A DNA stretch of 64,000 nt from Cellulomonas sp. WB94 (GTDB lineage Bacteria > Actinomycetota > Actinomycetes > Actinomycetales > Cellulomonadaceae): the NCBI RefSeq assembly GCF_003115775.1, contig NZ_QEES01000003.1:1-64000 (forward strand), written 5' to 3'. The notes under the pieces are model-generated. The model did not search any database. It was not told where the DNA came from and saw only the letters and a program-made list of their open reading frames with translations. The translations under genes and the position numbers were made by a program. Numbering within the stretch: position 1 is the stretch's first letter; each line of letters begins with the position of its first letter. Shown piece after piece: positions 61,194 to 64,000 of the stretch.

Positions 61194-62624
61194 ATGGCCG
61201 GGACGGACGATGGGCTGGTCTACGGGACGGCGCAGGGGCGCTGGGTCCTGCTCGCCACGGTTCTCGGGTCGGGGCTGGCGTTCATCGACGGCACGGTCGT
61301 GACGATCGCGCTGCCGGTCATCGGCCGTGAGATGCACGCGGGCACCGCAGCTCTGCAGTGGACGGTCAACGGGTACGGGCTGACCCTGGCGGCGTTCCTG
61401 CTGCTCGGCGGGTCGCTGGGTGACCGGCTGGGCAGGCGCCGCATGTTCCGGGTCGGCGTCGTCTGGTTCGCGCTCGCATCCTTGCTCTGCGGGTTCGCAC
61501 CGGACATCCGGGCCCTGATCGCGGCGCGTGCGCTCCAGGGTGTCGGCGGTGCGCTGCTCACGCCGGGTTCCCTCGCGATCATCCAAGCGTCGTTCCGTCC
61601 CGAGGAGCGAGGGCGGGCGATCGGCGCGTGGTCGGGGCTCGGGGGCATCGCCGGAGCGGTCGCGCCGTTCTTCGGTGGGTGGCTCGTGCAGGTCGCGAGC
61701 TGGCGGTGGGTGTTCTGGGTCAACCTCCCGCTGGCCGTCGTCGTCGTCGCCGCCCTGCGGCACGTCCCGGAGTCCGCCGACCCCGATGCGGCCCCGCACC
61801 TCGACATCGCGGGCACGATCCTCGGCGCAGCGGGGCTCGCCGGGCTGACCGCAGCGTTCACGGGATGGCCGACGCGCGGCGCGAGCGACCCGGCGGTCCT
61901 CGTCCCGCTCGTCGTGGGGGTGGCCGCGACCGCCGGGTTCCTCGCGGTGGAGGCCCGCACGCGGTACCCGATGCTCCCGCTCCGCCTGTTCCGGTGGCGG
62001 TCCTTCAGCGCGGTCAACGCCGCGACGTTCCTGATCTACGCGGCGTTGTCCGGCATCTTCTTCTTCCTCGTCGTCACGCTCCAAGTGGTGTGCGGGTACT
62101 CGCCGCTGGCCGCCGGCATCGCCCCGCTGCCGGTGACGCTGCTGCTCCTGGCCCTGTCCTCGCGCGCCGGCGGTCTGGGGACGCGGATCGGCCCGCGCCT
62201 GCCCATGACCGTCGGCCCGCTCGTGTGCGCCGGGAGCGTCGCGCTGCTCGCCCGGCTCGGCCCCCAGGCGCCGTACATGTCGGCGGTGCTGCCCGGGGTG
62301 GTCGGGTTCGGTCTGGGGCTGGCGCTCACGGTCGCACCACTGACCTCCGCGGCGCTGTCGGCCGCTCCCGACCACCTCGCCGGGACGGCGAGCGGCGTCA
62401 ACAACGCCGTGGCCCGGATCGCCGGTCTCCTCGCGGTCGCCGTCTTGCCGCTTCTCGCCGGGGTCGGCGCCGACCTGACCGACGCCACGGCGCTCGCCCC
62501 GGCGCACCGCACGGCGATGCTCATCTGCGCGAGCCTGCTGGCGGGCGGGGGGCTGCTGGCTCTCGTGTCGCTCCCGGGGTCGATGGCGGCGGTGCGTCCC
62601 CCGGCGGCGACGACGGCGCCCTGA
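61194..62624 (+). CDS. MFS drug exporter, DHA2 (EmrB/QacA) family
   Basis: The 476-residue protein has about 14 membrane segments. Motif A reads GGSLGDRLGRRRMFR, and the antiporter motif C is near GGIAGAVAPFFGGWL. Asp-containing helix 1 (FIDGTVVTIALPVIGREM) marks the DHA2 branch. Proton-driven efflux of a drug or similar compound is likely. ATG 61194 has AGGGTGG upstream. It is divergent from the USP gene. Confidence 0.93.
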   Translation: MAGTDDGLVYGTAQGRWVLLATVLGSGLAFIDGTVVTIALPVIGREMHAGTAALQWTVNGYGLTLAAFLLLGGSLGDRLGRRRMFRVGVVWFALASLLCGFAPDIRALIAARALQGVGGALLTPGSLAIIQASFRPEERGRAIGAWSGLGGIAGAVAPFFGGWLVQVASWRWVFWVNLPLAVVVVAALRHVPESADPDAAPHLDIAGTILGAAGLAGLTAAFTGWPTRGASDPAVLVPLVVGVAATAGFLAVEARTRYPMLPLRLFRWRSFSAVNAATFLIYAALSGIFFFLVVTLQVVCGYSPLAAGIAPLPVTLLLLALSSRAGGLGTRIGPRLPMTVGPLVCAGSVALLARLGPQAPYMSAVLPGVVGFGLGLALTVAPLTSAALSAAPDHLAGTASGVNNAVARIAGLLAVAVLPLLAGVGADLTDATALAPAHRTAMLICASLLAGGGLLALVSLPGSMAAVRPPAATTAP

Positions 62625-62747
62625 TCCGGCGCTGCGCGGGCCCGGTGAGACCGGCGACACAGCGCGGCCGCACCCGCCGCACCGTCCTCATCGACCTTCC
62701 TGGTCCATGCTGGGTCCGGGACACACCGACGCGACAGGAGCATCACG

Positions 62748-63860
62748 ATGGGGCAACGAGTGGTCGTGGTCGGCGCCGGCTACGGCGGGACGCTGGTCGC
62801 GAAGACGCTCGACGACCTCCTCGAGGTCGTGCTGATCGAACCCAAGGACGCCTTCGTGCACGCCGCGGGCGCCCTGCGTGCCGTCGTCGACCCCGCGTGG
62901 CTGGACCGGGTGTTCTTCCCGTACGACCAGCTGCTGCGGAACGGGCAGATCATCCGCGACCGGGTCAGGCTGGCGAGCGCCACTCGCGTGCACCTGTCCG
63001 CGACCGAGTCGATCGACACCGACTTCCTCGTGCTGGCGACCGGGACCAGCTACCCCTTCCCGGCGAAGTACCTCGAGGACCAGGTCACCGTGGCCGCCGC
63101 GCGGCTCGTGCGGACCCGCGCCGCGCTCGCCGCCAGTCGTCGGGTGCTCCTCGTCGGGGCCGGTCCCGTCGGCCTTGAGCTCGCCGGTGAGCTGACGTCG
63201 GCGTTCCCGCACCTCGCGGTGACCGTGGTCGAGCAGGGGTCCGACATCCTGCCCGAGGGCGACTACCTGCCCGAGCTGCGTGCGACGGTCCGCAGCCAGC
63301 TCGACGACCGCGGGGTGCAGGTCGTGCTCGACTCCCGGCTCGGCTACCTGCCGCCGGTCGACGTGGGCACCTTCGCGCCGTTCACCGTCCAGACCACGAA
63401 CGGCCTCGACATCGGCGCCGACATCTGGTTCCGCTGCTACGGGTCGCACCCGATGACCGACTACCTGGACGCCGACCTCGCCCGGGCGCGGCACGCGGAC
63501 GGGACCCTGAGTGTGACGTCGGCCATGTCCGTCGTCGGCCACGAGCGGGTCTTCGCGATCGGGGACATCACCGACGTCCGCGAGACCAAGCGGGCCAGCG
63601 CGGCGCGCGCGCACGCGGAGGTGGTCGCCACGAATATCCGCGACCTCGTCGAGGGACGTACGCCCTCCGCGGCCTACACCCCGGCGCCCGAGCGGATCGT
63701 GCTCCCCCTCGGCCCGGACGGCGGCGCGTCGCAGCTCTCCGACGAGACGGGTCTGCGCACGGTCCGTGGGCCGGCCGAGACCAGCGCGCTCAAGGGCGTC
63801 GACCTCATGAGCGACGCGATCTCCGCCGTCCTCGGCCGCCGGCGCGCCCGGCACGCGTGA
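62748..63860 (+). CDS. FAD-dependent NADH-type oxidoreductase
   Basis: The 370-residue protein has an FAD Rossmann motif (VVVVGAGYGGTLVAKTL) and an NAD(P)H motif (RVLLVGAGPVGLELAGELTSAFP), plus VFAIGDITD binding FAD near the C-terminus. It resembles type II NADH dehydrogenases and AIFM2/FSP1-like enzymes, but no membrane helix is evident. Electron acceptor is unknown. AGGAG lies before ATG 62748. Confidence 0.9.
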   Translation: MGQRVVVVGAGYGGTLVAKTLDDLLEVVLIEPKDAFVHAAGALRAVVDPAWLDRVFFPYDQLLRNGQIIRDRVRLASATRVHLSATESIDTDFLVLATGTSYPFPAKYLEDQVTVAAARLVRTRAALAASRRVLLVGAGPVGLELAGELTSAFPHLAVTVVEQGSDILPEGDYLPELRATVRSQLDDRGVQVVLDSRLGYLPPVDVGTFAPFTVQTTNGLDIGADIWFRCYGSHPMTDYLDADLARARHADGTLSVTSAMSVVGHERVFAIGDITDVRETKRASAARAHAEVVATNIRDLVEGRTPSAAYTPAPERIVLPLGPDGGASQLSDETGLRTVRGPAETSALKGVDLMSDAISAVLGRRRARHA

Positions 63861-63913
63861 CGTCACACCCTCGTTCGGTGTGCGCGACGGTGAAGTCCTG
63901 GCAGGCTGAGCGG

Positions 63914-64000
63914 ATGCGCATCTGGCCTGGACGTCCTTACCCCTTCGGCGCGACGTACGACGGAACCGGCACCAACTTCGCGGTGTACTCGGGTGTCGCC
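63914..64000 (+). CDS. glgX: Glycogen debranching enzyme GlgX, N-terminal part (cut by window edge)
   Basis: The last 87 bases encode MRIWPGRPYPFGATYDG then TGTNFAVYSGVA, the start of GlgX/TreX isoamylase. It hydrolyses alpha-1,6 branches in glycogen. Only the first 29 codons are present. CAGGCT lies six bases before the ATG, a near match to the leaderless pattern seen elsewhere. Confidence 0.9.
   Translation, partial: MRIWPGRPYPFGATYDGTGTNFAVYSGVA

Noticed and set aside
1-64000. tRNA genes, CRISPR arrays, insertion sequences, prophage or a defence island
   Set aside because: I looked for tRNA T-loop patterns, evenly spaced repeats, transposase motifs and typical defence-gene domains and saw none. 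The only repeats are the short tandem ones listed.

Overview
The window is very GC-rich, densely coded actinobacterial chromosome. Gene content and order (carB-pyrF-mihF-gmk-rpoZ-coaBC-metK-priA-fmt-rsmB-rpe-rib; pafBC-tatAC-helY; lnt-ppm1-rbpA; pgsA-DUF881-sbp-DUF881-garA-ftsR-BFN-merR) match the conserved core of Actinomycetota. A Cellulomonas-like member of the Micrococcales is the best guess; genus level is inference. I see no tRNA, rRNA, CRISPR array, prophage or insertion sequence.

Layout. 1-11.5 kb: pyrimidine synthesis, nucleoid factor mIHF, guanylate kinase, omega subunit, CoA and SAM synthesis, PriA, formyl-Met-tRNA and rRNA modification, Rpe. 11.5-16.7 kb: an FMN riboswitch, a short leader ORF and the ribD-ribE-ribBA-ribH operon, running into hisE-hisG. 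16.7-25.8 kb: PH-domain protein, DUF3866 and the divergent pafB-pafC-tatA-tatC-lipid kinase-helY block. 25.8-30.7 kb: amidohydrolase, a structured RNA candidate, lnt-ppm1 and convergent rbpA. 30.9-40.8 kb: ABC exporter, FUSC/MarR divergent pair, GNAT, metallo-beta-lactamase-fold protein and pyruvate carboxylase. 41-49.3 kb: orphan ParA and the minus-strand envelope/metabolic-signalling cluster. 49.4-64 kb: CoA-binding protein, DEAD-box helicase, threonine aldolase, Fur-type regulator, HU, a PHP/LigD-polymerase pair, DUF4126-Dps-App1, pirin, universal stress protein, a drug exporter, a flavin oxidoreductase and the start of glgX.

Expression signals stand out. At least eleven genes have a TANNNT hexamer 6-8 nt before a start codon and no leader, the signature of leaderless transcripts; in two the upstream stop codon is part of the hexamer. 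DUF3866 and pafB face each other with such promoters in a 33-bp gap. The FMN aptamer closing stem pairs with the ribosome site and start codon of a 33-codon ORF that ends two bases before ribD. A TTGACA-16-TAGGTT promoter precedes a run of perfect stems upstream of lnt. rbpA carries a SigR-type promoter.

Three conserved genes (pyrF, coaBC, helY) each need one extra G or C to read through. They look like base-calling deletions in short GC runs, so this sequence probably holds a few indel errors. Three genes (DUF3866, ppm1, parA) end in tandem repeats that copy the stop codon.
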